Below are positions 1 to 12,505 of a DNA stretch of 64,000 nt, piece after piece. The notes beneath the pieces were generated by a model, which saw only the letters and a program-made list of their open reading frames with translations, was not told where the DNA came from and searched no databases. A program made the translations under genes and the position numbers. The stretch comes from Druceiella hillmani (lineage: Eukaryota; Arthropoda; Insecta; Lepidoptera; Hepialidae): contig JAYKKI010000067.1 in NCBI GenBank assembly GCA_039881145.1, positions 382,001 through 446,000 of the forward strand, in the 5' to 3' direction. Each line of letters starts with the position of its first letter. The stretch's first letter is position 1.

Positions 1-2192
1 CTTGCATCAATTTATTAAAGTTACCCTTTTACTAAACTATACTTCACAATTTTCATTTTCTTTTTGCTATAATTTAAGTTATTTAATAGACAAGCGTTCT
101 TCATATTGAAACTGGCATGGAAATTTATATAATATACAAAGTGGTTGGAGAACAACGAAAACTGAAGGCAGGCGAAATATCTGCTGTGCAAAAACCTAAT
201 CAAAGTAATACTAAGTAACCGGTTCAATGAATATATTACCTCTGCCTTAAACAAACTAAAAAGTCGTTTGTATATGTCTTAATTTACTAAACAACGGAGT
301 AGAAAATTCTTTGGATGGCATGAAGATAAATTATAAAGTACAGTATGAGCAAAAAGATTCAAAGAAATGCAGTAAAAAAATGTTAATCCATTCTATAATC
401 AGGTTTTCTCAAATAATTTTATTGGAACGATCATCAACAAAAACTAATTGATATCGGTGATTATTGCTTCATGTATGATATCGTGTATATATTTTATTAA
501 TTTTGTAAGCGTAGTTATTAAGTTAAAAAATATTTTCACTGCAAATAAAGTATAATTGTTTTTTTATGAATTAAAAAAATCTTGTGGAATTAAGGAAGCA
601 AAGACATGGCTTAAATGCAAGGGACTTAATACCATTAAATATATAATATTAATATGTTATTCTAGAGGCATATAATTATGGTTTTCGCTTGACATATGCA
701 ACGTAAACTATAAATTGATACCCTTTTGATGCAAAGTTTAACCGGAAATCTCAAATGAACCTTTCATTGTTTGCCGGTCATATTACGAAAGTAAAATGGT
801 CGATTTTAATTCATTTTAAATACGCCACTTACACCATCCAGTATTACGGCGTTCGGTGTAAACTTGCGATGGGTGTCAAGAGCAGGGCTGATTAATTAAA
901 TCGAGTTCTGTAATAAGGGTTTCAACTAAAAGTCAGTTGTCGACAGGGTATGTTAACCCGAATATATATACGAGATATACGATGAGGGATAACGACGTGG
1001 TAGGGCGCCACATTGCTTGTCGTCAAATAGATACGAAACATTTCCGTCAATGAGGCAACTGGCTATTCGACTTTACAGCAATATTTGATGAAAGCATGAA
1101 ATACTAGACGCAAATGATGGTATTTAGGCGGTAAAATTAAAAATGTTATTACATACATAGTTCTAAAAGAACTCAGATTAGGAGCGTGAGATATTTAATG
1201 AAGAATAATATATTTATTTAACTGATATATTTTACAGATATAAAAATATTGTAAATATTTTAAAAATAATGAAATTTAGAATCATTGCTATAGTTTTTGG
1301 AAACATTTAGGAAAAGTTTAGTAACATTTTTCTATTCATAATTTTGACTTTGTAATTTAGGGAGATAAGGATAACTTATTTTTTTGAGTTTTTTAACGAT
1401 ATCTCTAGGATTATCTCAAATAAATAAAAAAATATATTTTGGAATTTTCCTAATATGCGTTTCCAAATAATACATAAACATTCTTTATAATTGCTTCACA
1501 TTCACATCGATGCTTTTCAACCTAGGAAATAAAACAAAATCAAGTGTTTGATTGGCCTCCATTTAAAAAACTGTATTTGAATATTTACTGATGAAATATA
1601 TGCAAGCCTATATTCTTTATCACTAAGATACTTTTAAACTTTTTACTTGAAATTGTTTTTTGAGAAAAACGGTTTTGACTGGCTGATAGACGGACAGACA
1701 CGTGAGGGAAAGATTCCTTTCTCGGTATGTAATCCTCATTGCCAAATTGTTTATGTTAGAAATCAAAATATAATTAACATGATATATCCTTGTAAACTAG
1801 AAATAGTCATGGTGTTCAATCTAGTGATATTTATCTTTGCATTTGTGTTTGATAGAATAATTTTATGATAATATTCCTTATAGATTTTTGTAACGTCGTA
1901 CTTTCGAAGAGAGAGTGGCGAAGGTTGCTAAATATTAATACTCTTATTGGATGGCATTATTGCACTTTCTAAATTTCTAAATGTGTTATTTTGGCATGTA
2001 TAGGTGTATACAATATTTTACAAAGAATTCTTAAAAGTATTTCGACCATAACTATTAATTTAATTTTAATTTCACAAACTTTATTAAACTTTTATATTTT
2101 CAGTTCGGCCGATTTCATTTAAATCGACCAACACTTTTTTTTTTAAATTTTTCTTGTATTCAGTATTGAAATACACCTGACATCTGTACTGT

Positions 2193-2254
2193 TTATATAT
2201 ATATATATATAAGTGTGTGTGTGTGTGTGTGTGTGTGTATTTGTGTGTGTGTGT
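2193..2254. repeat. (TA)n(GT)n compound microsatellite
   Basis: About nine TA units are followed directly by a GT run with two interruptions. It lies in the left arm of the inverted duplication and has no obvious equivalent in the right arm. Confidence 0.95.
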
Positions 2255-3401
2255 ATATGTGCAAAACTAACACATCATTTGCGTAACGTCAATAAAGAAT
2301 GTTTTGTAACGCAAGCATCACAAGACAGAGACGGAAATAAGCGAAGAAATGAGGAAACGCTCGACCGCTTATTAAATTCATGGTGGACACTCGGCCATGA
2401 CACCCTAACCAGTTTACTCTCGTATATTTTTTATGTTACAAGTTTCAATGTAAAATCTAAATTTCATCAATTAATTTTATAATTAAAATTTTGGCAATAA
2501 TCTGATAACAGTTTAATTTACAATAAGATGGAATTGATAGAATAGGTGGTAGTAATAAGGTCATCACTGCCACATGACATTATTCTCGTTCTTGATTATC
2601 AAGAATTCTGATCACTTATTTTTAAATACATTGGTACTTGCTATAATAACTTTGTGTGATGTTTTACAAATTTACCTGTGAACTGCTTTATACGTGTATA
2701 TCTCACTAAGATTTTTATTCAAAGCATATCTGATCTGATATAACAACAACTTGCTAGTTATAATGCTTATCTCAAGTTTACGACACTTCTGCATTAAAAG
2801 ATTTAATATACGAAGCTATGATCTATAATATTACGAAATTTGTCCCACGTAAAACATCATATTTGTGAAAACCGCTGTGACCATTTTAAATATAAATTCC
2901 ATGGTTGCATAAATTTAGTTCATTAGTTAATTTTAACTTGTGCTAATGTATACTATATATACTAATGATTTATAAAGCATTTTTAAAATTATAACTCTGC
3001 TAACAATTAAAAATTTTCTTCTGGAAATCCATGTCTTTTTTACGACTTGACAAATTTAAATCTAAACTGGTTTAAATTTATATAATAACGGACATGATGT
3101 TATGTGGAATATATTACACTGGTATGGCCATCTAAATATATATGTATATGTATGTCTAAAATATATATGTATATGTATATCCATATGTTCGTACATAGTT
3201 GATAACAACTTTACAATTATAACCTTAGATTATATAAGTGATAATAACGCAGAAATTGATTGATCTCAACTTAAGATTTTTTTTACATTTTTAATTAAGT
3301 ATTCTTATTAGAGGACATGAGAAATTTTTATAAAACCAAATTTACTAAATTGAATCCATTGTTGGTCTCAGTTTTAAATATGGTTTACCTATTACGTACA
3401 T

Positions 3402-3404
<3 letters not shown>

Positions 3405-3484
<80 letters not shown>
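3405..3484. repeat. (TA)n microsatellite
   Basis: Two TA runs are separated by a short GTACTT interruption. The block sits near the inner end of the left arm; the right arm at about 5,010-5,030 has only a few TA units. Confidence 0.95.
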
Positions 3485-3488
<4 letters not shown>

Positions 3489-3550
3489 GTTATTATCATC
3501 AAAACCCCTTTATCTTATTATGGAATAAATGGCTATTTATTGTAATTGTT

Positions 3551-4944
3551 TATTTTGTTTTCATTAAGGGAAAACAAAAGAAAAGAAAGAAGCCGTGCTG
3601 CTACAGTTCAAAAGAATATAAGATTTGCAATTTAAGAAAAGTGAATGACTACGAGTAATAGCTGGTAGACTGCACAGAAGTCATTGTATTTTTTAAGAAG
3701 CGCTCCTCCTCGAGACATTCATGCATACGCCCCTTCATAAGCATGAAAGGTCGCTTCCTTCCATGGCCGTGTACATCTTTCATTTCATATTCGCTTTTAA
3801 ATATGCCTTTTTTGTTTGTCGTTAACAAAGCAATGAATAGGAAGCGACGGAGCAAACAAAATATTACTTAATCCCCATCCCACGGCCCCTGCTGTCCAAT
3901 TGTTTACACGTTGAAGTAGCTCATTGGTAATTTTTATGAACGAAGTTTGGTGTTAGTTATGTGGTCAACAGCTTCTGAAATATGATATTTACTGTAGATA
4001 TTTGACTCAATCGTGGGATAACCTGCTTCTTTTTTGTTGGCTGTTGTCGACCATTTTATTTACTTGGCCTCAAAACGTTTATGTGAGACCATAGTAGCCT
4101 AAAATAAAAAAATTGTTCAGGAATTAATTCATACGACTAAATTTAGAATCAAAATATACTGGAATGTTAAATTACTCGCTGTAAAAAATTAATTTTCAAA
4201 AAGCACCTTTGGCAAAAAATTATACTGTGTCATAAATTTGATTCTAATAGCAAGGATATTTTCCAGAAAAAATCTCCAAGTGTTAACTTGTATCCTATTA
4301 CGCTTTTGGTATTAAGGGGGATTATATTTCAGAGTCCACAAAGTATTCTACGACATCGAGGAATGACTCGTCCTTAAGTGTCGTTTGAAATAAAACTAGT
4401 CACTAACATCATATTTCACTTTCAATGTAATAGAGGTTTATAACTTGTTAGGAATATGTGAAGATTCACGAGTGATTTACTGACAAATATTTAAAGTTAC
4501 TTCAATTTACGTGAGAGTTAATAATGTACGTCAATTTGTTTTTTTCAATCATATATCAGAATAAAATATCTAATCAAGTGCAATACTACACAAATATTTT
4601 ATTTCAAAATATGAGTTTTACTTTTATATTCCCTAATAAAAATGATACTGAATACCTTCAAAATATCACACCCGAGCAAAGTTTATATTGTGCGAATATT
4701 TAAACGAAACAAAGTCGTTTTTATTGTAGCATTATATTTGTATTGCACATGAATTTATTTTTTTTACACGTAAGCAATTAATGTTACGATCGGAGGAACC
4801 TTATAGCTAAAATATTTTATACAACTGAAAATGCACTGTGGAAAAACTAAAAGTGGAAAGAAATCAATCATGTGAAAACGTTGGATATTTCACAGTTATT
4901 GTCACTAAAATTTTCGATTTATTTATAACTAAATATTCTTAAAT
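3551..4944. other. Spacer between the inverted arms
   Basis: About 1.4 kb of A+T-rich DNA separates the two arms. Apart from a somewhat GC-richer patch at 3,650-3,900 with a 68-codon frame on the minus strand that I do not recognise, nothing stands out. Confidence 0.5.
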
Positions 4945-7208
4945 AATTACAATAAACAGCCATTTATTCCATAAAAGGATATAGTGGGTTTTGATTAAAA
5001 TAACAATCAGATATATAGAATATATAAACATGGGTAACAGGTAAATCATATTAAATAAAAACATATTCCACACACCTTGTCCGTTATTGTACAAATTTAA
5101 ACCATTTTAGATTTCAATTAGTGTTAGTTAAACTTAGGTACTGAACAAAATGAAACGCAGTGATTTTTGTGAAGCTTCTATAAAAAGTTCAAAATTGACG
5201 TCATAAGCGATATAAATCCAATTAAAATACCCACATGAAAGGTATGTTCACTACCTATATTGGCTTTATCAATTTATTATATGCACCTTGCGTACTCAAT
5301 GTCTTAAACAAAGGGCTTTGAAATTTTAACCTCCCTTGACCTTTAAAACCTAACTCCCAAAGCTTACTTAAGCTCGCTTGAAAACTATTAGAATTTGTTA
5401 CCATTTGCGTCACTAACTAGAACACTGATGCCAAATTTCCAACGGGTGATTGTTATGATGCAGATGAGGTAATGAATTCGGCGGATGAAGAAGGTACTTT
5501 CAGAACGTCGTTTAGACTGTTTTGTTTTAGCGAGAGGCATTCTTTCAGCGACGTTTATTGTTTAGAGGTTTTATGTAAAACGTGACCTTTACACAGAAGC
5601 GAAAATAAAGGGTTCCGAATAGTTTATGGCTTTAAAGTTTGTTTCATGACAGTAAAGTTTTATTGAAATATTTTTGTATAATGATTATTGCAATTATTAT
5701 ATAAACATTTTTGTTTTCAAAACACAAGTCGTATAGTATTGTAATTTAACTTTCTTTTTTAACTAATTTTGCAACTATTCATAACTTATGTGTAAAAAAT
5801 ATTTTTTTCAATGATCAATCGATTTCACTTCACCTTAAAACATTCATATTAGCGGGTTTGTTCAACACTGGAATTTACATTAAATGTTCACAATTTGCAG
5901 GGTGTTATACAGATAGAACTGATTGAAAAATAGTCTGATGATGATATGACGTTTTACGTTTAAAATTTGTTGTAATATTAGATAACATAGCCTCCTAGAT
6001 TAGCTTTTTATGAGTCTCATACATGGTGTAAGCATTATGGCTATCAAGCTGCGGATATATCCATCAGTATCATACTTTGAATAGTAAATATTAGTGAGAT
6101 GTATACATATAAAGCAATTGATAGGTAAACTTATAGAACACAGCACAATGTTGGATTAAAGCAAGTACCAAGGAATATAAAAATGGATAATCAGGATTCT
6201 TGGTAATCAAGGAGGAAAATAAGGCCGTATGACAATGATGGCCTTATTACTACCGCCTATTCTATCAATTCCACCTCATTATAAATTGAGCTGTTATCAG
6301 ATTCTCGCTGAAATTTTTGAAATTTAAATTTTTCATTTTGGCAGCGAAACTTGTTACGGTGTGCTTAAGCATGAAAAAAATACGAGAGTAAAATGTTGAG
6401 ATTGACATGGCCAAGTGAACCCACACATCGTCCGTGGTCGTATATCTCCGTGCGTCTTCGGTTATTTCCGATTCTTATAATGTGTGCGTTATAAAACATT
6501 CTTTCTTAACACTACGCATATTGCATTTCAGTTTAAAATCTCTCGAAGCTGTATATTGCTAGTTCAAGTGATTTTTATTAAATATTTAACACTGAATAAA
6601 ACAAAAATAATTTATTGCGATGTAGTTATCAAAATTTGTTAAGTTTTGTAAAATTAAAATTAAATTGAAGAAATTATGGTTCGAAATACCTTTAAGAATT
6701 CTTTGTAAAATATTATACACACGTATTTTCTTTTTTTTTATTATACACACGTAATTTCACATTTGGGAATTTTGAAAGTGCAACAAAGTCATCCAATAAG
6801 ACCGTTAATATTTAGCAACCTTCGCTACTTCCTCTGATGGTACGAAGTTATAAAACCTATAAGAAGTATTATTATAAATTTACTCTATCAAATACAAATG
6901 CAATGATAATTATCACTAGATTAAACACTATGCATATTTTTACCTTAATCGGATACATCCTTTTAATCACATTTTCATTTCCGAAATAAACAGTTTGATA
7001 ATGAGGATTACATACCGAGGAAGAACAGAAACAGAACCTTTCCCCCACGTGTCTGTCCACTTACCAGTTTGTCAAAACCGTTTTTCATATTTTTTATATT
7101 CATAGTATTTCATATTTTCATCAAATGTTGCTGTAAAATCGAATAGTCGGTCGCATCATGAACAGAAATGTTTCGTGTCTATTTGACAACAAGTCTCGTC
7201 TATGTCTC

Positions 7209-7295
<87 letters not shown>

Positions 7296-7302
7296 TATAC
7301 AT

Positions 7303-7363
<61 letters not shown>

Positions 7364-8065
7364 TATGTTGTGAATGACAAGTGAGAACAATAATTACGTG
7401 CATCTAAAATAACGCCACTAAATATCAATTATTAATATTAAATATTGAATGTTGTTGTGTCCCTTGCATTTAAGACAGGCCTTTGCTCCCTTAATTACAT
7501 CAGCAATTGTTCCCTATATTCCTTAACAACTAATAATACTTTATATGTAACGAAGAAATTTGATAAATTAATAACAACACTTACAATATTAACGAAATAT
7601 ACATAGCGATTTCATTCACGAAGCAATATTCATTGATATTAGTATTTCTAATGATCGTTAAAATAAAACTACATGAGAAAACCTGGACATAGAACGGGAT
7701 GACTTTTTATTGCAGTTCTTCGATTTTTTTCGCTCAAACTACGCTCCATAATTTATCTGATTGCAAACCGAAAAATCTGTCAGCATGCGAAATATACATC
7801 TGTTGCAAAAAGAACATTTGTAGCAGCAATCTAAATCGACTTACTTTCGCCTGCCTATTAATGTTTTCATCAAAGTGAGTAGATAATTATATTACAGTCG
7901 GATTTCGACCACTGGGTGACTACTATTTTATATAAATTCCCACATAAGGTTCAATATAAAGAAAGCTTATCTATTTGCTAATATAATTTATAGCAACAAA
8001 TAATTACGGAAATAAAAATGGTGAAGTTTAAGTTAGTAAAGTAACTTTGACAAATTTACTTCATA
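4945..8065 (-). repeat. Right arm of large inverted duplication
   Basis: This is the reverse-complement partner of 1-3,550. It lacks the left arm's 1,105-1,640 segment. It carries about 0.6 kb at roughly 5,125-6,000 that has no obvious partner in the left arm. It also contains a (TA)n block at 7,209-7,361 where the left arm (near 961-975) has only a few units. No recognised gene lies in it. It may be an old segmental inverted duplication or two inverted copies of an unrecognised non-coding element; the sequence alone does not decide. Confidence 0.8.
7209..7361. repeat. Long (TA)n microsatellite with CA/TACA interruption
   Basis: About 150 bp of TA dinucleotides are broken in the middle by a short CACA/TACA-type stretch. 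It lies in the right arm and is expanded relative to the left arm. All reading frames through it are low-complexity artefacts. Confidence 0.95.
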
Positions 8066-9009
8066 TTCAAGTGTTTTTGTGTGATTTAATTTCAAGATCT
8101 GCTTAATGAACTTTGTTGATTTTCACCGAAAAGCACATGACTGCTAGACTCACATCAGCTCTCTTCACAGCGACCTTATACCAAAATCATGCACATAAGA
8201 ATCCTTTATATTTTTACACACATAACGATTTATATTTTTTTAAAAAAAGTTAAAATACCATTTTACTCCATTTAATTATATTTAGTAATACGAAATTTTC
8301 AAAAAATTTTGTTTATATAACTCGTAACTTTTTACTATTATACATTTCGTTGTTTCTAATTATTATTTAAATACGGGATATGAAATATATGGGAGTCGAT
8401 TCTACGTAATGGGATATTTGAGATAGACCTGGTAACCAAATGGGTCCAAATTTGTCCATTAAATTATTTTATTTTAATCAAAATATAACAGTTTAAACTG
8501 TACTCATAGATATACTTACAAGAGTAGACTGCAAAAGAATCCAGCCCTCCTCTACTTGTAAAGAGACGTCTCGTTATATAATTGTAGGTTGTTTAGTAAT
8601 ATTTCGTTCGGAAGTTAGATTCTTTCGCTATACAGGCGAACAAACGGATAAAGACATTGCCATAATATGATTTCGTATAAACTCCTCGCTACGGAAACCT
8701 AATAATTACAGTCAAGTCCAAATAATTATATTTGTAATAATACGGTAACTACTGAGACAGGTTGACCATCTTTCATGTCACCATCCACAAAAGCCCGGAT
8801 TTTGGAAGATGATGGTTTCTTCAATCCTATATCGATTCTCGAAAGGAAATTTTAAGAAAGTCCTTTATACATAAATAAATTAGCAATGCCATAAGTTTAT
8901 CAACCCAGGCCAGATAAATTGGCAACCTTTCATTAAAAATTAAACCTTCAATACAGTATAAAAATGAACGTACTCTTTTTTGAAATAATTAAAAAAAAAA
9001 AGAAATTAG

Positions 9010-9318
9010 GAAATAGGTGGCATAAAGTTAGAAAACATAAGAGGTGGCATAAGCGTAGGCTACGGAAATGCTATAAATGTAGCATATGAATTCTTTAATA
9101 TGACTGCGCCTTCCAAAAATACACTCCACCAGATTAAACCTATGTACAAAATAAATACCTACAATAAAAATGGAAAATCGTTCCTGAACAAAATTATAAG
9201 ATGCAAGAATAAATGTCCTTCAGGTTGTAAATTAGAATGGCTTCATTCTGAATCTACACATCGTCTACAAAATAAATTCTGTCGCCTTATTATCTATTAT
9301 ATCTATTCCGAATATTAA
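9010..9318 (+). other. Unrecognised open frame
   Basis: A stop-free frame of about 102 codons runs from just after a TAG at 9,007 to 9,318. The only internal methionine that leaves most of it is at 9,100. The N-terminal part repeats a short Gly-Gly-Ile motif, and the C-terminal part has a CxxxCxxxC-like cluster (residues KNKCPSGCK). The surroundings are non-coding and A+T-rich. I do not recognise a family, and a chance frame is quite possible. Confidence 0.15.
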
Positions 9319-10134
9319 TTTTGATAAGTATGAGGGATAGAAGTAAAAATTGGTTCCCAATTTCAATAATTGTTATGAATGTCATGATATTTATGGAATA
9401 TGACTTATTGAAAAACCTCATAGTAAGCCACAAATAAAGAATCGTATAAAATAGCTGAAAGAAAATATTCTATGAGAAATTATTTAAAACGTTAAAGTAT
9501 AAAGAAATTACAAAAAATTATGTAAACTTCAGATTTTTAAAACTATTAATGTTTAAAACCCACCGTTTCATGGTTTTATGATTTCAACAACGTCTCAATT
9601 AATTATGTAGATAAAAATATAATAAAAAATTATTAATTGAATAAAATATTACGAGTAGGATAAAATAATATTTCGTTTATCAATTTAATCGATTAAAGCA
9701 AATTTTACATATATATGTCAGGTAATTTTTATGATCGATCAAAAGAATAATAAAAATAAAGTTAGGACCTATGCTGACACAAATATTCACAATGGAACAA
9801 AATTTTCAATGATGAAGATTGTTTCCCGCAATATTTTATTTTTTTTATCATTTGCGTATTGTTTTCAGTTATCCTTTGTTTTTTTCCTGTTCCCTTTATG
9901 TTATGCCACGTATTATAAAAAAATTTAGAATTTCATTTAATGGAAATAATAAAGTAATAAAGTGCAAATACCACAATACCTGCAAACGTTGAAATTTAAT
10001 TTGTTATTGGGTGTTTATTTGAGTAAATTCCATTTTTCTTGTAAACAATTTATCTTTTCATATTCTAGTGCCTATTAGCACTAACTACTGTCCAATTCCA
10101 CATCAGTAATATCTCTTTTATCCATGTGGAAACC

Positions 10135-10169
10135 TACACACACACACACACATACACACACACACACAC

Positions 10170-10222
<53 letters not shown>
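10135..10222. repeat. (CA)n(TA)n compound microsatellite
   Basis: A CA run of about 35 bp with one interruption is followed by about 50 bp of TA. The same CA-then-TA order recurs at 51,664. Confidence 0.95.
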
Positions 10223-10224
<2 letters not shown>

Positions 10225-11480
10225 GTCATACACATACACGCATAAGGATATATGAATCGTATTCCCTGTTTTGACTTCACCGAAATCAATGTTTCAAGCC
10301 TGCATATACTTGTACGTACTATAATATCTGCATATTGATATTCTAGTTACTTCACGCCTTTGTATATATCTTTACAACGTATTACCTACCTACTAGTATT
10401 CTGGTTGCTAAGTCTTTGTATATACTTGCTTATCTACCTACCTACGTATATACTTGCTTATCTACTTACTACTATAAGGTAGAGCACTTACCTGTTAACG
10501 TCTTATTCGCATCACGCCTTTATGTCTACCTTTACGTTTTTACCCAGTTATTTACTTTATTACTTTTTCGCTTAATTAAAAACAAATTAAACAACACGAA
10601 ACTGGATGAGTTTATTCTCCATTAATGAAAAGTTCTTGTCATCAACTTCTGGCTTCATCAACGTACCCTTATGTTGCTAAAGGATACATTTATTACGCCC
10701 TTAATCATGTTAAAATTTTAGAGACTTTGTTTTTAAATTATCATTAAACCTATCATATCATGAAAACTCGATCACGGGCGTTTGTGCTCTATATTATTAA
10801 AATATAGTTGAAATATATTGATTTTACTTGATCTTACTTGATCTTCAGACAGGTACAGACACACAACTTTCACAGTTGTACCTCTTTTCCTGTAAACCAA
10901 ATATTCTCATCAAAAGACTAAATTACTAAATTGTTCAATTAATTTTTTTAATACGTAGAGTATATGAAATTTTTGTCACAAACTTGTTTTTTACTCCAAA
11001 GAACGTCGTTATCGATTGTTCGTGCATCTCACTTAATATTAATATTGAATTAGGTAAGATAGAGGCAGTAACAGTATAATCCAGTGATTTAGCACGTCGC
11101 AGGTAAATATGAATATATCTTGCTATAACGGAGGAACGTACGACATAAATTTCGCGTGACATAAATTATGTATCAGCGATAATATAGAGGCGAGCTATTC
11201 TACAAATGCTACAAAAATGCAACGTGATTTTCCGTAAATGTGGTGTGAAAATGTATATGAAGCCATATTTAATTTACCTAAGTAATTAAAGCAAAATACT
11301 GAAACATAATTTCATATTAAACCTAAATATCTTTTATCTGGCCAAAAACCTTGTTAAATACGAGTATAACTCAGACTACCAGAGTTCCGGACACACTTAG
11401 GCGTACACAATAAACATTTAAGCACATATGTTATTTGTATTAAACAATAAAGAAAAAATAATATTGTTTCTCACTATGTC

Positions 11481-11483
<3 letters not shown>

Positions 11484-11556
<73 letters not shown>
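11484..11556. repeat. (TA)n microsatellite
   Basis: An uninterrupted TA run of about 36 units. Flanking frames on both strands read through it and are not credible genes. Confidence 0.95.
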
Positions 11557-11558
<2 letters not shown>

Positions 11559-12416
11559 CCTAGTATTTCCATCACAGACAAAAATAAACATTTTTGTTTC
11601 CAAAGTCAGACTAAACTTAATAATTATTTCACATAGTCGTTTATTAGGCTCTTCTGTTCGCAATTTTACCGTAATTGTAGCTGAAGCAGTCATTGGTTTA
11701 TTTCTATTATTCGAATTTGATTTTTTTTTTGAATTGCACATAAAATTAGGGTTTTTTCTGCAGTAAGTGAGAGATAATTTTTTTAGCAAAAAGTATTTCA
11801 AAACTTCTGTTTCTGTCAAAATTTTGTCCGTCTGCGAACTTAATCAAGATTTTTTTGTGTAAAGCTGTATCACGGTGTAATAAAAAGTGTGCTATTCAAT
11901 GCGTTTACAAATTTTCAAGATGACCTTTGATTTGGTATCTGGGGATTACTATCCATGAAAATATATTGAGATATACTTCAAATTGAAAAGTGGAGATATT
12001 CACAATTTTTGTTGATAGTATTTGACATTAATTTTGAATTAACTTTTATGCAATCGTACGAAAAGACAAAAATTATAATAAAAAAAGACTACATTTTGAA
12101 CATATTCATAGTTTTGTTTATAAACATATAATAAGGAGAAACTGAAGTGAGGTTTAGCGTTTAGAATTAAAAAAATGTATTTTAAGTATAGTAAACAACA
12201 TAAACCGACGGTCTGTGATAGAGAAATGCTAGAATTTCACAAAAAAGTTCAAAGTTATAAAACGCTTACGTCATACGTATTTCAAATGTTCTCTTATTTC
12301 ACAATCACATTATAAATACTTGTAAGTCTGCAATTAGGACACTCGAATTTGTCATGTGGCGTTCTCGTGAATTTCACGATATCAACAATATTGTACTTTG
12401 TGTAACGCTACCGTGA

Positions 12417-12505
12417 AAATTTAGTTCAAAAAAATTAAATGTGGTCAAAATTACCGAAACCTTTTTCTGATGCAGAAAAACAAGTGTATCTAAACAAGTA
12501 ATGAA
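12417..12505 (+). repeat. Dispersed repeat, copy 1
   Basis: About 80 bp here match 20,582-20,660 in the same orientation. The shared core reads TTTAGTTCAAAAAAAT, then a block containing TCAAAATTACCGAAACC, then ACAAGTAATGAAGATA. Flanks are not obviously related. The copy at 12,417 has a short extra segment before the last block. The family was not identified. Confidence 0.7.

Larger units (their letters stand above)
1..3550 (+). repeat. Left arm of large inverted duplication (continues off window)
   Basis: This stretch matches the reverse complement of 4,945-8,065 in a collinear series of blocks, read by eye. Anchor pairs are 1-50 with 8,020-8,065; 105-143 with 7,915-7,955; 586-650 with 7,425-7,497; 1,016-1,104 with 7,105-7,193; 1,654-1,868 with 6,872-7,085; 1,895-1,960 with 6,775-6,850; 2,280-2,450 with 6,365-6,510; 2,528-2,660 with 6,165-6,290; 2,690-2,800 with 6,010-6,120; 3,050-3,110 with 5,070-5,125; and 3,480-3,550 with 4,945-5,010. 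The arms are clearly diverged and carry indels. Positions 1,105-1,640 have no partner in the other arm. Similarity is present at base 1, so the arm continues outside the window. No protein-coding signal was recognised; similar short frames in both arms (1,647-1,868 and 6,872-7,060) reflect the duplication. Confidence 0.8.

Noticed and set aside
7121..7428. Six overlapping frames on both strands over the (TA)n block
   Set aside because: They are Tyr-Ile repeats produced by the microsatellite. The same applies to frames over 3,405, 11,484, 16,095, 25,880 and 46,669.
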